From positions 806,001-870,000 of the forward strand of contig NZ_JAMBOQ010000002.1 in the NCBI RefSeq assembly GCF_023715685.1: a stretch of DNA of 64,000 bases. The letters are read 5' to 3'. The notes beneath the pieces were generated by a model. The model did not search any database. It had not been told where the DNA came from and saw nothing but the letters and a program-made list of their open reading frames with translations. The stretch's first letter is position 1; every line of letters starts with the position of its first letter. A program made the position numbers and the translations under genes. Shown piece by piece: positions 44,456 through 53,992 of this stretch. Source of the stretch: Priestia aryabhattai. GTDB lineage: Bacteria; Bacillota; Bacilli; Bacillales; Bacillaceae_H.

Positions 44456-44575
44456 ATGTCATTAACGGATATACCTACAGCAAGACCTTCAGAGACGAGT
44501 ATTTTTCTTATCGCCCTGCCGCTTATTATTTTTATTTTTTTCTTTACTCAGCCCAAAGCATCAGACGTCAAATAA
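44456..44575 (+). CDS. 39-aa single-span membrane peptide
   Basis: ATG 44456 lies 5 bases after the preceding stop, with AAAGGACTGAT as SD. The peptide (MSLTDIPTARPSETSIFLIA, then a Phe/Ile-rich helix) has one membrane span and a short KASDVK tail. Probably translated together with the repeat protein. Function unknown; it resembles the many small membrane peptides made in sporulating bacilli. The 44576-44871 gap shows nothing else recognisable. Confidence 0.5.
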   Translation: MSLTDIPTARPSETSIFLIALPLIIFIFFFTQPKASDVK

Positions 44576-44871
44576 TCATGTAGCATAATGGGTGTTTTAT
44601 CCCTGGGCACAGAAGCTGCCTATTTTTCTGTTCGTATCATTGCCTCTTCATTCATTAAGCCCCTAACGCTTTTCTTTTCTGTCATGTTTCATTAAAATGA
44701 ACATAAACATTATATGTAGAGAAAAGAATAATCGAGTGTTTTCTAACGTTATAAAATAGCTTACTATACGAAGAAAGCGTCTATAATAAAAGAAATGAAA
44801 CTTTTGCGTGGTCAACTGACGATGCTTTTTATTTTTACAAACTGCAGTGAAGGCAGAAAGGAGAGAATTCG

Positions 44872-46506
44872 ATGAGTTTGCGCGAGCGGCTGCTGTATGT
44901 AGCGGAACATTATAAACAAATGGGTGGAGACGTACTTGTAAAACACGAAATAGAAAATATGCTTACACGCAGGCTTCCGATTTCTCTTTATCGATTGGAG
45001 CATATAAATCGAGAAGAAATGCGTATATCGGGACACCACGCTGAAACATTTCCTTACGTGACCCTTGCCAATAAGAATATAGAGAGTGATGTGATGGTAG
45101 CGTATTTATTCAGTGAAGACGGTCAGCGCATTTACTTAGTCATGATGAAAAGAGACCCAGAAGAAGGAACTGATCTGAAAGACATTCGCTTTTTTACTCC
45201 TGAACATGCCCGCGTATTGAAAGATAATCATATTGTCATTGGTACAAGCATGGAAGCAAAAAGCTTTGAGGATAGAGTAGCTCTTTACCTTCCTTACAAT
45301 ATAGCAGACTTACCTAGCAATGATCAGCTTCAAAATGACTTGCATTTACTGCTGAGTATGCATGAACAGTATATAAAAACATACGGAATGAGCAAAGAGA
45401 TGATTGGGGACAAAGACGCCATCGCCCATATTCATGAGTATATTAGGAAATCTGGATTTACATATGAACCACAAGATATAGCCAACGCCTACTTTGCTTT
45501 AAAGACCAAACCTTTTATTGTTTTATCAGGAATGAGCGGGACAGGAAAAACAAAGCTTGCTCAGCTCTTAGCAGATAGTATCGGTGCTACGATTGAAAAT
45601 GGAAGACAAGTGCTCATTCCGGTTCGGCCCGATTGGCACGATAGTTCAGATTTATTAGGATATATTGATTTAAGAGGAGATTTTCGCAGAGGATCGTTTC
45701 TGTCAATTATGCAGCAAGCCATTCAGCATCCAGCTTACACATATGTTGCCATATTGGATGAAATGAACTTAGCTCGAGTTGAACATTATTTTAGCGATAT
45801 CTTAAGCGTGATGGAAAGCAGGAGCTGGTCAAAAGGGAAAATCAAAACGGCTCCGTTATTTCCTGGACATAAGATGTTCCGAGATATTTATTTGCCATCT
45901 AACCTTCTCATTATCGGTACCATTAATATGGATGAAACAACCCATGGGTTTAGTCAAAAGTTATTAGATCGTACCAACACCATTGAGTTAAATAAGATTC
46001 AACTAGATTCTTTTGATTTTTCAGATGATAGAGATCCATCGCAGCACAGCATTCAAAATGTACAAATTCAAAGTCAATATGTTCACTTAAAAGATGCGTA
46101 TGTTGAGCATGCTGAGCTTATTCACGAAGTAACAAATGAACTACTAACCGTCAACGAGATGCTTACAGAAGTAGATTTGCAAATAGGTTATCGCGTACGC
46201 GATGAAATATGCTTTTATTTAATTTACGCAGTGAAAAGCGGGATGTTTACATTTGATCAGGCGTTTGATTTTCAGATTTTGCAAAAAGTTTTGCCTCGTA
46301 TTTCAGGAAGCGATGCTTACACATTTGACTTATTAAAAAACCTTTATTATTACTGTACAAATACACTGCTAGATGATGAATTTGAGACAGCTGTCGTCAA
46401 TGCAGATGGGATGAGATTTCCTAAAAGCGCACGCAAAATAATGGAGATGATGAGACGTTTTGAAGTATACGGATACACGTCATTTTGGATTAATACCGTA
46501 CGTTGA
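44872..46506 (+). CDS. McrB-like AAA+ ATPase/GTPase (type IV restriction or related defence)
   Basis: 544 aa, ATG 44872 behind AAAGGAGAG. The N-terminal ~175 residues resemble an MrcB_N/DUF3578-type domain (FPYVTLANKNIESDVMVAYLFSEDGQRIYLVMM), the part that reads DNA in related systems. The AAA+ motor has Walker A GMSGTGKTKLAQ (about 220-231), VRPDWHDSSDLLGY, Walker B YVAILDEMNLARVEHYFSD and a sensor region IIGTINMDETTHGFSQKLLDRT. The NMD in that last motif stands where McrB has its MNxxD nucleotide signature. It overlaps the nuclease gene by 47 bases. Modified-DNA targeting is inferred. Confidence 0.8.
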   Translation: MSLRERLLYVAEHYKQMGGDVLVKHEIENMLTRRLPISLYRLEHINREEMRISGHHAETFPYVTLANKNIESDVMVAYLFSEDGQRIYLVMMKRDPEEGTDLKDIRFFTPEHARVLKDNHIVIGTSMEAKSFEDRVALYLPYNIADLPSNDQLQNDLHLLLSMHEQYIKTYGMSKEMIGDKDAIAHIHEYIRKSGFTYEPQDIANAYFALKTKPFIVLSGMSGTGKTKLAQLLADSIGATIENGRQVLIPVRPDWHDSSDLLGYIDLRGDFRRGSFLSIMQQAIQHPAYTYVAILDEMNLARVEHYFSDILSVMESRSWSKGKIKTAPLFPGHKMFRDIYLPSNLLIIGTINMDETTHGFSQKLLDRTNTIELNKIQLDSFDFSDDRDPSQHSIQNVQIQSQYVHLKDAYVEHAELIHEVTNELLTVNEMLTEVDLQIGYRVRDEICFYLIYAVKSGMFTFDQAFDFQILQKVLPRISGSDAYTFDLLKNLYYYCTNTLLDDEFETAVVNADGMRFPKSARKIMEMMRRFEVYGYTSFWINTVR

Positions 46507-48172
46507 AATTGAAACCAACACGTGTACGGTGGTTATAAAAGGGAAAAATAAGAAAAGAATAAAACCTGCAGAAGAAGTGATGTTTTTTTCTTGTACGGGA
46601 AAAGGAATTACACATGTAAAAGTATTAAATCAAACAAAAGGTATGATGACTTCAAAACCGCCGCTTGAGCCTTTATTTTTTGAAAATGAAACCTATCAAA
46701 TTACAGTTGTTTCTAAAAATGACACAAGGCTGTTTGTTAACCACGATTCAAAAGCAGTTGAACAAAGTTTTCAAACCGTAGGATTTCCCTACATTTTGAC
46801 GGGAAATATAAGCTTTCAAAATGAAGTAGGGTATTCGACGTTTCACGTCTACAGTGAAAGAGAAAAAGAGCTGTCCTTTACTCTTGAAATTTTCCCATCA
46901 AAAATGAGCTACAAGACAGATTATGTACACATGGTTGATGAAGTGAACGGATACATTCATGATTTGGCATACGATATGCTTCGTAAAACGTATATTGAAG
47001 CAAAAACGGTTTGGTCTAAACAAGCAACATGGACGGAATTTTATCATGTGCTCTCTCACTATATGAAACCCTTTCTTCATTCTGTGCGTCAGATTGAGAA
47101 TCAGCCGTTTCAATCGGTAAAAGTTGAACATGAGCTCATGAGAGGAGATCAAATAAAAAAACAAGATAGCCGTGCTATATCATTTGTCCGAACACACCCT
47201 ACCTATCTCGCATCTTCAAGCAGGGGGATTAAAATTAATCGAAATATAAAAGTAGTACCCACAAAAGCGATTGGCACAAGGCATGTATCTACCTATGATA
47301 ATGTGGAAAATCAAAGTGTTAAATGGATGATGACGAAGTTGTACCATAAGCTAACTACACTAATTGACAAATTAATAGAAGATAGATATGTAAAAAAAGA
47401 AGCGGTGTCGGCTCTAGAAACCAATCATACCGAATTAAAAAGGCTGTTAAATAATGTGTTTTGGCAACGGGTGAAGACCCTACAAGTTTCAACTCTTCCT
47501 TCTACACTACGGACGGCACCTCGCTACCGAGAAGCAAGCAGATACTTTATGTTCTTAACGCGAGGATTGGCTCTTAACGGAGAGTTTTACCACCTTTCAT
47601 TAAAAGACATCGCAACTCTCTACGAATACTGGACCTATGTTAGTCTTTTAAAGAAGTTGCAAACTTACGGCAAACGGATAGAACAAAACATCATGACAAC
47701 CACTGAACAAGGGTTGAACGTCAGGATGCAGGCGTCTTATCATCGTTTTCAGGTGGGGAAAGCAGAAGTGACGCTATGGTATCAGAAAGCATACCATCAT
47801 ACTCATACCGTTATTCAAAAGCCGGACTTGCTGCTTAAAGTAAAGCAAGGGGAGAAAAAAAGTGTATATCTTTTTGACGCTAAGTATCGTATCAAACCAA
47901 ATCACGATACGCCCTCTCCGAGAGAAGAAGATATTAATACAATGCATCGTTACCGAGACGCTATTGTAGAGGAAAATGGAACAAAACCAGTACAAACAGC
48001 GATTGTGCTGTTTCCAGGGAAAGTAGAAGGCTATAAGCAGCATCATTTTTATAAAAGTATTGAACGTGTTGGAGTTGGTGCGCTGCCTTTTTTGCCGGGA
48101 GAAGAAGGGCTAGTAGAAGAATTTATTGAAACTATTTGCACGGAAGAACCAAATTTTTTTAGCGCTGAGTAG
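46460..48172 (+). CDS. DUF2357 / PD-(D/E)xK nuclease, McrC-like partner
   Basis: 570 aa from TTG 46460. The N-terminal half is DUF2357-like (EVGYSTFHVYSEREKELSFTLEIFPSKMSYKTDYVHMVDEVN), with a helical middle (ALNGEFYHLSLKDIATLYEYWTY). The C-terminal domain carries the nuclease core: VIQKPDLLLK with the first Asp about residue 455, and YLFDAKYRIK giving the D-x-K about residue 473. In McrBC systems this subunit cuts DNA after recruitment by the AAA+ ring. Tight overlap with the mcrB-like gene shows a two-gene module. Confidence 0.78.
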   Translation: MKYTDTRHFGLIPYVEIETNTCTVVIKGKNKKRIKPAEEVMFFSCTGKGITHVKVLNQTKGMMTSKPPLEPLFFENETYQITVVSKNDTRLFVNHDSKAVEQSFQTVGFPYILTGNISFQNEVGYSTFHVYSEREKELSFTLEIFPSKMSYKTDYVHMVDEVNGYIHDLAYDMLRKTYIEAKTVWSKQATWTEFYHVLSHYMKPFLHSVRQIENQPFQSVKVEHELMRGDQIKKQDSRAISFVRTHPTYLASSSRGIKINRNIKVVPTKAIGTRHVSTYDNVENQSVKWMMTKLYHKLTTLIDKLIEDRYVKKEAVSALETNHTELKRLLNNVFWQRVKTLQVSTLPSTLRTAPRYREASRYFMFLTRGLALNGEFYHLSLKDIATLYEYWTYVSLLKKLQTYGKRIEQNIMTTTEQGLNVRMQASYHRFQVGKAEVTLWYQKAYHHTHTVIQKPDLLLKVKQGEKKSVYLFDAKYRIKPNHDTPSPREEDINTMHRYRDAIVEENGTKPVQTAIVLFPGKVEGYKQHHFYKSIERVGVGALPFLPGEEGLVEEFIETICTEEPNFFSAE

Positions 48173-48358
48173 GTAAATAGGTAGAAAGTGAACAAGTCTT
48201 TTTTTATGCGTTGACACAGTGTTAAGTTTTTTATGTTTTGATGACATTTCGAGATTTTAGTTGTATTTTCCTGTTGAATTTTCTAGAATAGTAGAGAATA
48301 AAACCGTATCGAAAAGAAGTCGTATCATGTGCAGAGAACGTATCAGGAGGACAACGAA

Positions 48359-48757
48359 GTGAAAAAGATTCTACTATTCACGTTAGTAGCGCTATTGGCA
48401 ACTTTTTTTATTGACAGGGTATACAGCGAACGCAACCAAGCGCAACTTCAGCAAACCGTAATTAATGAAATTAAAAAAACAAATCAAAGTAAAGAAGAAG
48501 CTTCCATCCTTGATTTTAATGAATTATGTGATTTTAGATGGGATAAAGTATATGTTTTTGGCCCGGAAACGACTCGCAGTGAGGTAAATGAAAAGCTGGG
48601 CTTCACGTGGTCTGAAGCAAAAGCAAAAGGTATTGGAAAAGATAAAAAAGATAACTTTATTGTTTTTGTAGAAAATGATCAAGTAACGCAATATTTAAAA
48701 ATACCGGCGTCATATGGAGCTATTGTTCCTAAGACTTCTGCTGCAAATGAAAGCTAA
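48359..48757 (+). CDS. Small exported/anchored protein, paralogue of the lipoprotein at 23 kb
   Basis: 132 aa from GTG 48359, with AGGAGG at 48345-48350. One N-terminal hydrophobic helix (KKILLFTLVALLATFFI) without lipobox Cys, so a membrane anchor or signal peptide. The body shares the pattern DFxW-(D/E)-K-x-Y-(V/L), then a (F/V)-(I/L)-VFV-x-(E)-(N/G)-x-V core with the lipoprotein at 23036-23698. Function unknown. Confidence 0.7.
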   Translation: MKKILLFTLVALLATFFIDRVYSERNQAQLQQTVINEIKKTNQSKEEASILDFNELCDFRWDKVYVFGPETTRSEVNEKLGFTWSEAKAKGIGKDKKDNFIVFVENDQVTQYLKIPASYGAIVPKTSAANES

Positions 48758-48782
48758 CGAATTTCTTCGTTAGCTTTTTTAT
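48751..48782. terminator. Bidirectional terminator (small exported protein / ku)
   Basis: AAGCTAACGAA (48751-48761) pairs with TTCGTTAGCTT (48766-48776), then TTTTT. Confidence 0.85.
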
Positions 48783-49612
48783 GCTTTCTTTTTTAAGGAT
48801 GAAGTTTTTTTCTCTGCTGTTGATTTTGTCGGTTGTAAAGTAGAAGGGTCTATGCTCACTTTTAACATTTCCATTAAATGTCGAATATCTCGCTCTTTGC
48901 TTCCGCTGCCTTTTGTAACTTCGCCTTGATTTATTTTTTGTTGAATGACGTTTTGTAAGGCGTCGCGGTAGTTATTTTTGTAAATAGATGGATTAAAAGA
49001 AGTAGATAGCTTATCAATTAATTCCACCGTCACTTGTGTATCACTTTCATTAATGGAAGAAGTACTAGATAAGTTAGGCACATCTGTGACTGAACGAAGC
49101 TCTTCTTCAAAATGCATCGTGTGAAGAACAAGAGAGCCGCGAAAGGAGCGAATAATCGCTATCTGCTGTTTGGAATATAAAAATACATTGGCAATACCGA
49201 CTTTATTCGTTATTTCAAGCGCATTTAATAAAGTATAATAAGCTTTTAGGCTCGTTTCTCCAGGAGAGATATAATAAGGCTTATCAAAAAACAGGGGATC
49301 AATGTCAACTAACGAAACAAAGTGTAACAATTCAACAGCTTTGTTTGCTGCAAAGGGCTCTTTGACTGTGTCAATTTCCTGTTGCGAAAGTACAACAAAC
49401 TGACCAGTCGCTGTTTCGTATCCTTTAACCAGTTCATTGGATTCTACTTCTCGTCCACACGTTTGGCAATGTTTTTCTTGATGAATAGGTGTATGGCAAA
49501 CGGAGTGTAGCGTGCGCAGCTTTACATCTTTTTCTTCGATTGCTCCGTGAAGTTTAATAGGGATATCAATTAATCCAAAGCTGATTTTACCTTTCCAAGC
49601 AGTATGAAGCAT
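48779..49612 (-). CDS. ku: Non-homologous end-joining protein Ku
   Basis: 277 aa from ATG 49612 (MLHTAWKGKISFGLIDIPIKL), with AAAAGGAGAA upstream; 15 in-frame codons before it lack an SD. The Ku beta-barrel core follows (HSVCHTPIHQEKHCQTCGREV, then VKGYETATGQFVVLSQQEI, and FDKPYYISPGETSLKAYYTLLNALE), and the C-terminus is basic (KKTSSLKKKA). It binds DNA ends for repair in spores, normally with the ligase LigD, which is not in this window. Confidence 0.92.
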   Translation of the reverse strand: MLHTAWKGKISFGLIDIPIKLHGAIEEKDVKLRTLHSVCHTPIHQEKHCQTCGREVESNELVKGYETATGQFVVLSQQEIDTVKEPFAANKAVELLHFVSLVDIDPLFFDKPYYISPGETSLKAYYTLLNALEITNKVGIANVFLYSKQQIAIIRSFRGSLVLHTMHFEEELRSVTDVPNLSSTSSINESDTQVTVELIDKLSTSFNPSIYKNNYRDALQNVIQQKINQGEVTKGSGSKERDIRHLMEMLKVSIDPSTLQPTKSTAEKKTSSLKKKA

Positions 49613-49730
49613 AAACGTTCTCCTTTTACTCTTTTTTAGTAGTGTGCCGTAAAACAAATTAGATATCCCGTTGTTTTGAAAAGAATAACGTTCTTAAAAA
49701 ACTATGTGCTAAGTAAACAATTAAATATCT

Positions 49731-49769
49731 CCAATAAAGCTGCAGAGACAACATCTGCAGCTTTATTGG
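49731..49769 (-). terminator. Long hairpin at the end of the Hsp20 gene
   Basis: A perfect 16-bp stem CCAATAAAGCTGCAGA (49731-49746) with its complement (49754-49769), loop GACAACA. The stop codon of the minus-strand gene is inside it. No long T-run. Confidence 0.65.
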
Positions 49770-50203
49770 AAATCAATAGGGACTATTTGCTGGTTAGATT
49801 CATTTGTCTCATATTTAGAAATCGTAATTTCAAGGATTTCGTTACTAAATGTAGCGGTAATCTTTTTATTTATCAATGGAAATGGAAAGTCGATTGTACG
49901 TTCAACGCTTTCTTCCATTTGTTCTCTGGCAAGCGTTCCTTGCTTTTCATCATGAAATTCTCTAATGCAGTATTTTTTGGCTGTTAGCTGTAAGTGGTCA
50001 GCATGTATCTGAACGATAATATCCTTAGGGTGATACCCTAACAATTCAGCTTCGACAATAAATGATTGTTCCGTTTCAAATAAATCGATACGAACGGAAT
50101 CATAATCTAAATAACTCATAAAGGGATTTGAAAGCATGACTTCTAACAACTCTTGAAAGCCTTTTACAAACATTTGGTCTGCTGGCAGACGCTTGTTTTT
50201 CAT
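49763..50203 (-). CDS. Hsp20-like protein (CotP/CotM type)
   Basis: 146 aa, ATG 50203 behind TGGAGGAA. The alpha-crystallin-like core spans about residues 35-135 (VRIDLFETEQSFIVEAELLGYHPKDIIVQIHADHLQLTAKK, then RTIDFPFPLINKKITATFSNEILEITI). The N-terminal region (LPADQMFVKGFQELLEVMLSNPF) is short. Probably a spore coat-associated or stress chaperone, the second such gene in the window. Confidence 0.75.
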   Translation of the reverse strand: MKNKRLPADQMFVKGFQELLEVMLSNPFMSYLDYDSVRIDLFETEQSFIVEAELLGYHPKDIIVQIHADHLQLTAKKYCIREFHDEKQGTLAREQMEESVERTIDFPFPLINKKITATFSNEILEITISKYETNESNQQIVPIDFQ

Positions 50204-50320
50204 TTCTACGTTCCTCCATTATTTAAACTGTTTCACTTTACTATCATATGCGCGTTTATGTACTTAGTGAACTCCTGCGCAAAGAATAAGCTTGAAGTAC
50301 TAGCTGTCTTTTCTATACAT

Positions 50321-50354
50321 AAAAAAGCAAGCTCTGAAGAGAGCTTGCTTTTTT
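50321..50354 (-). terminator. Terminator after sspP
   Basis: AAAAAAGCAAGCTC (50321-50334) pairs with its complement (50341-50354). Confidence 0.85.
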
Positions 50355-50493
50355 ACATATCATGTCCGCTATTGTGTTTTTGGCGAGAATGCTTACGGTT
50401 TTTTACTTTATGAGATCCGCTTAGCGGTTCGGGCTGTCCAGAATTGCTTTTTGGTGCATTTCTTCGGATGTCTTTGCTACTGTTTTTGTTCAT
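50353..50493 (-). CDS. sspP: Small acid-soluble spore protein P
   Basis: 46 aa, ATG 50493 behind AAAGGGAGG. The sequence ([20 protein letters not shown], then [21 protein letters not shown], ending SGHDM) matches B. subtilis SspP almost throughout. Made in the forespore under sigma-G in B. subtilis. It lies after sspO and near aconitase, as in B. subtilis, but here each has its own terminator, so the two are separate units. Confidence 0.93.
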   Translation of the reverse strand: MNKNSSKDIRRNAPKSNSGQPEPLSGSHKVKNRKHSRQKHNSGHDM

Positions 50494-50603
50494 AGTTAAA
50501 GCCTCCCTTTCATTTATTAGGGTAGGATAGTGACAGGGAATTTATCCGATGAAAAATTCCCCTTTTAAAAAGTAGGTTTAACAAAAACAGGAAATGGGAA
50601 CAG

Positions 50604-50629
50604 AAAAAAAGCGCCATATATAATGACGC
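50604..50629 (-). terminator. Terminator after sspO
   Basis: GCGCCAT (50611-50617) pairs with ATGACGC (50623-50629) with one G-T pair; on the minus strand a T-run follows. Confidence 0.7.
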
Positions 50630-50705
50630 CTTCTCGTTAGATTTCATGGAGTTAAACGATTTTGCTTTTCTAACTAGTGATTAGTATATCCAATAAGGGA
50701 TTGTT

Positions 50706-50855
50706 TTATTGATTTTTTTTGCGTTTTTTATTATTTTGTTTCTGTTGTTCCGTTAATGGTTCATTTGAAAATTCTTCGTTATAACCCGCTCCTTTTCCTT
50801 GAGCGCTAGCCGTGTTAGCTCCAGGAATGACGTGGTTTGACTTGCGTTTAGCCAT
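50706..50855 (-). CDS. sspO: Small acid-soluble spore protein O
   Basis: 49 aa, ATG 50855 behind [29 protein letters not shown], then [20 protein letters not shown] and a Lys-rich end, match B. subtilis SspO (CotK). Divergent from aconitase as in B. subtilis. Very basic C-terminus (NNKKRKKNQ). Confidence 0.94.
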   Translation of the reverse strand: MAKRKSNHVIPGANTASAQGKGAGYNEEFSNEPLTEQQKQNNKKRKKNQ

Positions 50856-50874
50856 GTTGAATCACCTCCGTTTC

Positions 50875-50903
50875 TAGCATGCGTAAAAATCAATGAAATA
50901 TGA
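50875..50903 (-). promoter_or_regulatory. Sigma-G-like promoter of sspO
   Basis: On the minus strand TCATA (50899-50903) and CATGCTA (50875-50881) are 17 bases apart, fitting the sigma-G pattern (GMATR-N17/18-CATNNTA) with the -10 box perfect. It lies 19 bases upstream of the start codon. Confidence 0.6.
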
Positions 50904-51076
50904 ATTATTAGAAAAATAAAAGGAAGATGGAAAAAGGTTATAAGTGAAACTTATGTTAATTAATAACATTCTTTTTATTTACTTATGTATAATATTATAT
51001 TAAGATAGATGGTGAAGGGAATAGAGGATGGGGTAAGTAAATCCTTTATACATAGAATTTTAAGGGGGTAAAAGCA

Positions 51077-53797
51077 ATGACTAAAAAAGACGTTTTTAAC
51101 GCTCGTTCGTCATTCGATCTTAATGGCAGCACATATAATTATTACCGCTTACAAGCTTTAGAGGAAGCAGGTTTAGGTAACGTATCTAAGCTGCCGTATT
51201 CAATTAAAGTATTATTAGAATCTGTTCTTCGTCAGGTAGATGGCCGTGTCATTACAAAAGAACACGTCGAAAACCTTGTAAAATGGGGAACAAAAGACAT
51301 CAAAGATATCGATGTTCCTTTCAAACCATCTCGTGTTATTCTTCAAGATTTCACTGGAGTTCCAGCGGTTGTAGACTTAGCGTCACTTCGTAAAGCAATG
51401 GCTGATTTAGGAGGAGATCCTGACAAAATCAATCCAGAAATTCCAGTAGACCTCGTTGTCGACCACTCCGTACAAGTTGATAAAGCAGGTACAGCTGACT
51501 CATTACGAATTAATATGGACCTTGAGTTTCAACGTAATACAGAGCGCTATAATTTCTTAAGCTGGGCTCAAAAATCATTTAATAACTATCGTGCAGTTCC
51601 ACCAGCTACTGGTATCGTGCACCAAGTAAATTTAGAATATTTAGCAAACGTTGTTCACGCTGTTGAAGAAGATGGTGAATTCGTAGCTTTCCCTGATTCT
51701 CTAGTAGGTACTGACTCTCATACAACAATGATTAATGGTATCGGTGTTTTAGGATGGGGTGTTGGCGGTATTGAAGCGGAAGCAGGTATGCTTGGTCAAC
51801 CTTCTTATTTCCCAGTTCCTGAAGTAATCGGTGTTAAACTTGTTGGTGAATTACCAAACGGCACTACAGCTACAGACTTAGCGTTAAAAGTTACGCAAGT
51901 GCTTCGTCAAAAAGGAGTAGTCGGAAAATTCGTTGAATTCTTCGGTCCTGGCGTAGCAGAACTTCCATTAGCTGACCGTGCAACAATTGCTAATATGGCT
52001 CCTGAATACGGTGCAACATGTGGGTTCTTCCCAGTTGACGCAGAAGCATTAGCATACATGCGTTTAACAGGAAGAGATGAAAAAGACATCCAGGTTGTCG
52101 AACAATATACAAAAGCAAACGGTTTATTCTTTACACCAGAAAATGAAGATCCAATTTTCACTGACGTTGTTGAGATTAATCTTGCTGAGATTGAAGCAAA
52201 TCTTTCAGGTCCAAAGCGTCCGCAAGATTTAATTCCACTTTCTCAAATGCAAACAGAATTCAAGAAAGCTTTAACAGCTCCTGTTAGCAACCAAAGCTTC
52301 GGACTTGATGCTAAAGACGTGGATAAGGAAGTTACATTTAAGCTTGCAGACGGTTCAGAAACAACAATGAAAACAGGTGCCATTGCCATTGCGGCTATCA
52401 CAAGCTGTACGAACACATCAAATCCTTACGTATTAGTAGCAGCTGGTTTAGTTGCGAAAAAAGCGGTAGAAAAAGGATTGGATGTTCCAGCTTACGTGAA
52501 AACTTCTTTAGCACCAGGTTCAAAAGTAGTAACGGCTTACCTGCAAAATTCAGGGCTGCTTCCATACTTAGATAAAATCGGCTTTAACATCGTAGGTTAT
52601 GGCTGTACGACTTGTATCGGTAACTCTGGTCCATTAGAAGCTGAAATTGAAGCAGCGATTGCAGACAGCGACTTGCTTGTAACGTCTGTTCTTTCAGGAA
52701 ACCGTAACTTTGAAGGACGTATTCATCCATTAGTAAAAGGTAACTATCTTGCTTCTCCGCCGCTTGTTGTAGCATATGCATTGGCTGGAACGGTAGATGT
52801 AGATTTACAAAAAGATCCAATCGGCATTGATACAGACGGCAATGAAGTATTCTTTAGCGACATCTGGCCTTCTCAAGATGAAATTAAAGAAGTTGTTAGC
52901 CGTACCGTAACGCCTGAATTATTCCGTAACGAGTATGAGCGTGTATTCGATGATAACGAGCGCTGGAATGAAATTAAAACAAGCGAAGATGCTCTTTATA
53001 CGTGGGAGAATGATTCAACATACATTCAAAACCCACCGTTCTTTGAAGGCTTATCAGAAGAACCAGGTGAAGTAGAACCGTTAAATGATCTTCGCGTAGT
53101 AGCGAAATTTGGTGACTCAGTGACAACGGATCACATTTCACCAGCGGGTTCAATTGCAAAAACATCACCTGCAGGTCTTTACCTTCAAGAAAACGGTGTA
53201 GAACCAAAAGACTTTAACTCATATGGTTCTCGTCGTGGTAACCATGAAGTGATGATGCGCGGTACGTTTGCAAACATCCGCATTAAAAACCAAGTAGCTC
53301 CTGGTACAGAAGGCGGCTGGACAACATATTGGCCAACAAATGACGTAATGAGCATTTATGATGCTTGTATGAAATACAAAGAGCAAGATACAGGTCTTGT
53401 TGTACTTGCAGGTAAAGATTACGGCATGGGAAGTTCTCGTGACTGGGCAGCAAAAGGCACCAATCTTTTAGGTATTAAAACAGTAATCGCTGAAAGCTTT
53501 GAGCGTATTCACCGTTCAAACCTAGTATTAATGGGTGTTTTACCTCTTCAATTTAAAGATGGTGAAAGTGCGGATACATTAGGTTTAACTGGAAAAGAAA
53601 CAATTGCAGTAGCAGTTGATGAAACAGTAAAACCACGTGATCTTGTAAAAGTAACAGCAACTGATGAAGCTGGAAACAAAAAAGAATTTGAAGTACTCGT
53701 TCGTTTCGATAGTGAAGTTGAAATTGATTACTATCGCCACGGTGGTATCCTTCAAATGGTGCTTCGTGATAAATTACAGTCTAAAACACATGCGTAA
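51077..53797 (+). CDS. citB: Aconitate hydratase A
   Basis: Interconverts citrate and isocitrate in the TCA cycle; can act as an RNA-binding regulator when iron is low (known for B. subtilis CitB). 906 aa. Cluster ligands in [13 protein letters not shown] and [42 protein letters not shown] and [21 protein letters not shown] segments are standard, and [14 protein letters not shown] is the swivel-domain active-site loop. AAGGGGGTAAAAGCA precedes ATG 51077. The upstream 220 bases contain ATAA-N8-TTAT (50963-50978), close to a CcpC site, and TATAAT (50988-50993). Confidence 0.97.
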   Translation: MTKKDVFNARSSFDLNGSTYNYYRLQALEEAGLGNVSKLPYSIKVLLESVLRQVDGRVITKEHVENLVKWGTKDIKDIDVPFKPSRVILQDFTGVPAVVDLASLRKAMADLGGDPDKINPEIPVDLVVDHSVQVDKAGTADSLRINMDLEFQRNTERYNFLSWAQKSFNNYRAVPPATGIVHQVNLEYLANVVHAVEEDGEFVAFPDSLVGTDSHTTMINGIGVLGWGVGGIEAEAGMLGQPSYFPVPEVIGVKLVGELPNGTTATDLALKVTQVLRQKGVVGKFVEFFGPGVAELPLADRATIANMAPEYGATCGFFPVDAEALAYMRLTGRDEKDIQVVEQYTKANGLFFTPENEDPIFTDVVEINLAEIEANLSGPKRPQDLIPLSQMQTEFKKALTAPVSNQSFGLDAKDVDKEVTFKLADGSETTMKTGAIAIAAITSCTNTSNPYVLVAAGLVAKKAVEKGLDVPAYVKTSLAPGSKVVTAYLQNSGLLPYLDKIGFNIVGYGCTTCIGNSGPLEAEIEAAIADSDLLVTSVLSGNRNFEGRIHPLVKGNYLASPPLVVAYALAGTVDVDLQKDPIGIDTDGNEVFFSDIWPSQDEIKEVVSRTVTPELFRNEYERVFDDNERWNEIKTSEDALYTWENDSTYIQNPPFFEGLSEEPGEVEPLNDLRVVAKFGDSVTTDHISPAGSIAKTSPAGLYLQENGVEPKDFNSYGSRRGNHEVMMRGTFANIRIKNQVAPGTEGGWTTYWPTNDVMSIYDACMKYKEQDTGLVVLAGKDYGMGSSRDWAAKGTNLLGIKTVIAESFERIHRSNLVLMGVLPLQFKDGESADTLGLTGKETIAVAVDETVKPRDLVKVTATDEAGNKKEFEVLVRFDSEVEIDYYRHGGILQMVLRDKLQSKTHA

Positions 53798-53807
53798 GGT
53801 ATAAAGT

Positions 53808-53840
53808 AAAAGAGCGGTTCTCGTGAGCCGCTCTTTTTTT
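53808..53840 (+). terminator. Terminator after aconitase
   Basis: AGAGCGG (53811-53817) pairs with CCGCTCT (53828-53834), with a T-run. Confidence 0.88.
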
Positions 53841-53992
53841 ATGTAAACGCACCGTTTTCGACAAAAAGTGAGAGGAAAATATGCTATATTATAAAAGAAA
53901 ATGCCCTATAAAAGGATTATTTTAGTAGATATTGCACATATCTATTAGTACATAAATTATCACTTTTTAGAAGAAATAAAGGAGCCGATCAT

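Noticed and set aside
49676..49987. 103-codon plus-strand open frame over the Hsp20 gene
   Set aside because: Antisense shadow of a conserved alpha-crystallin domain.
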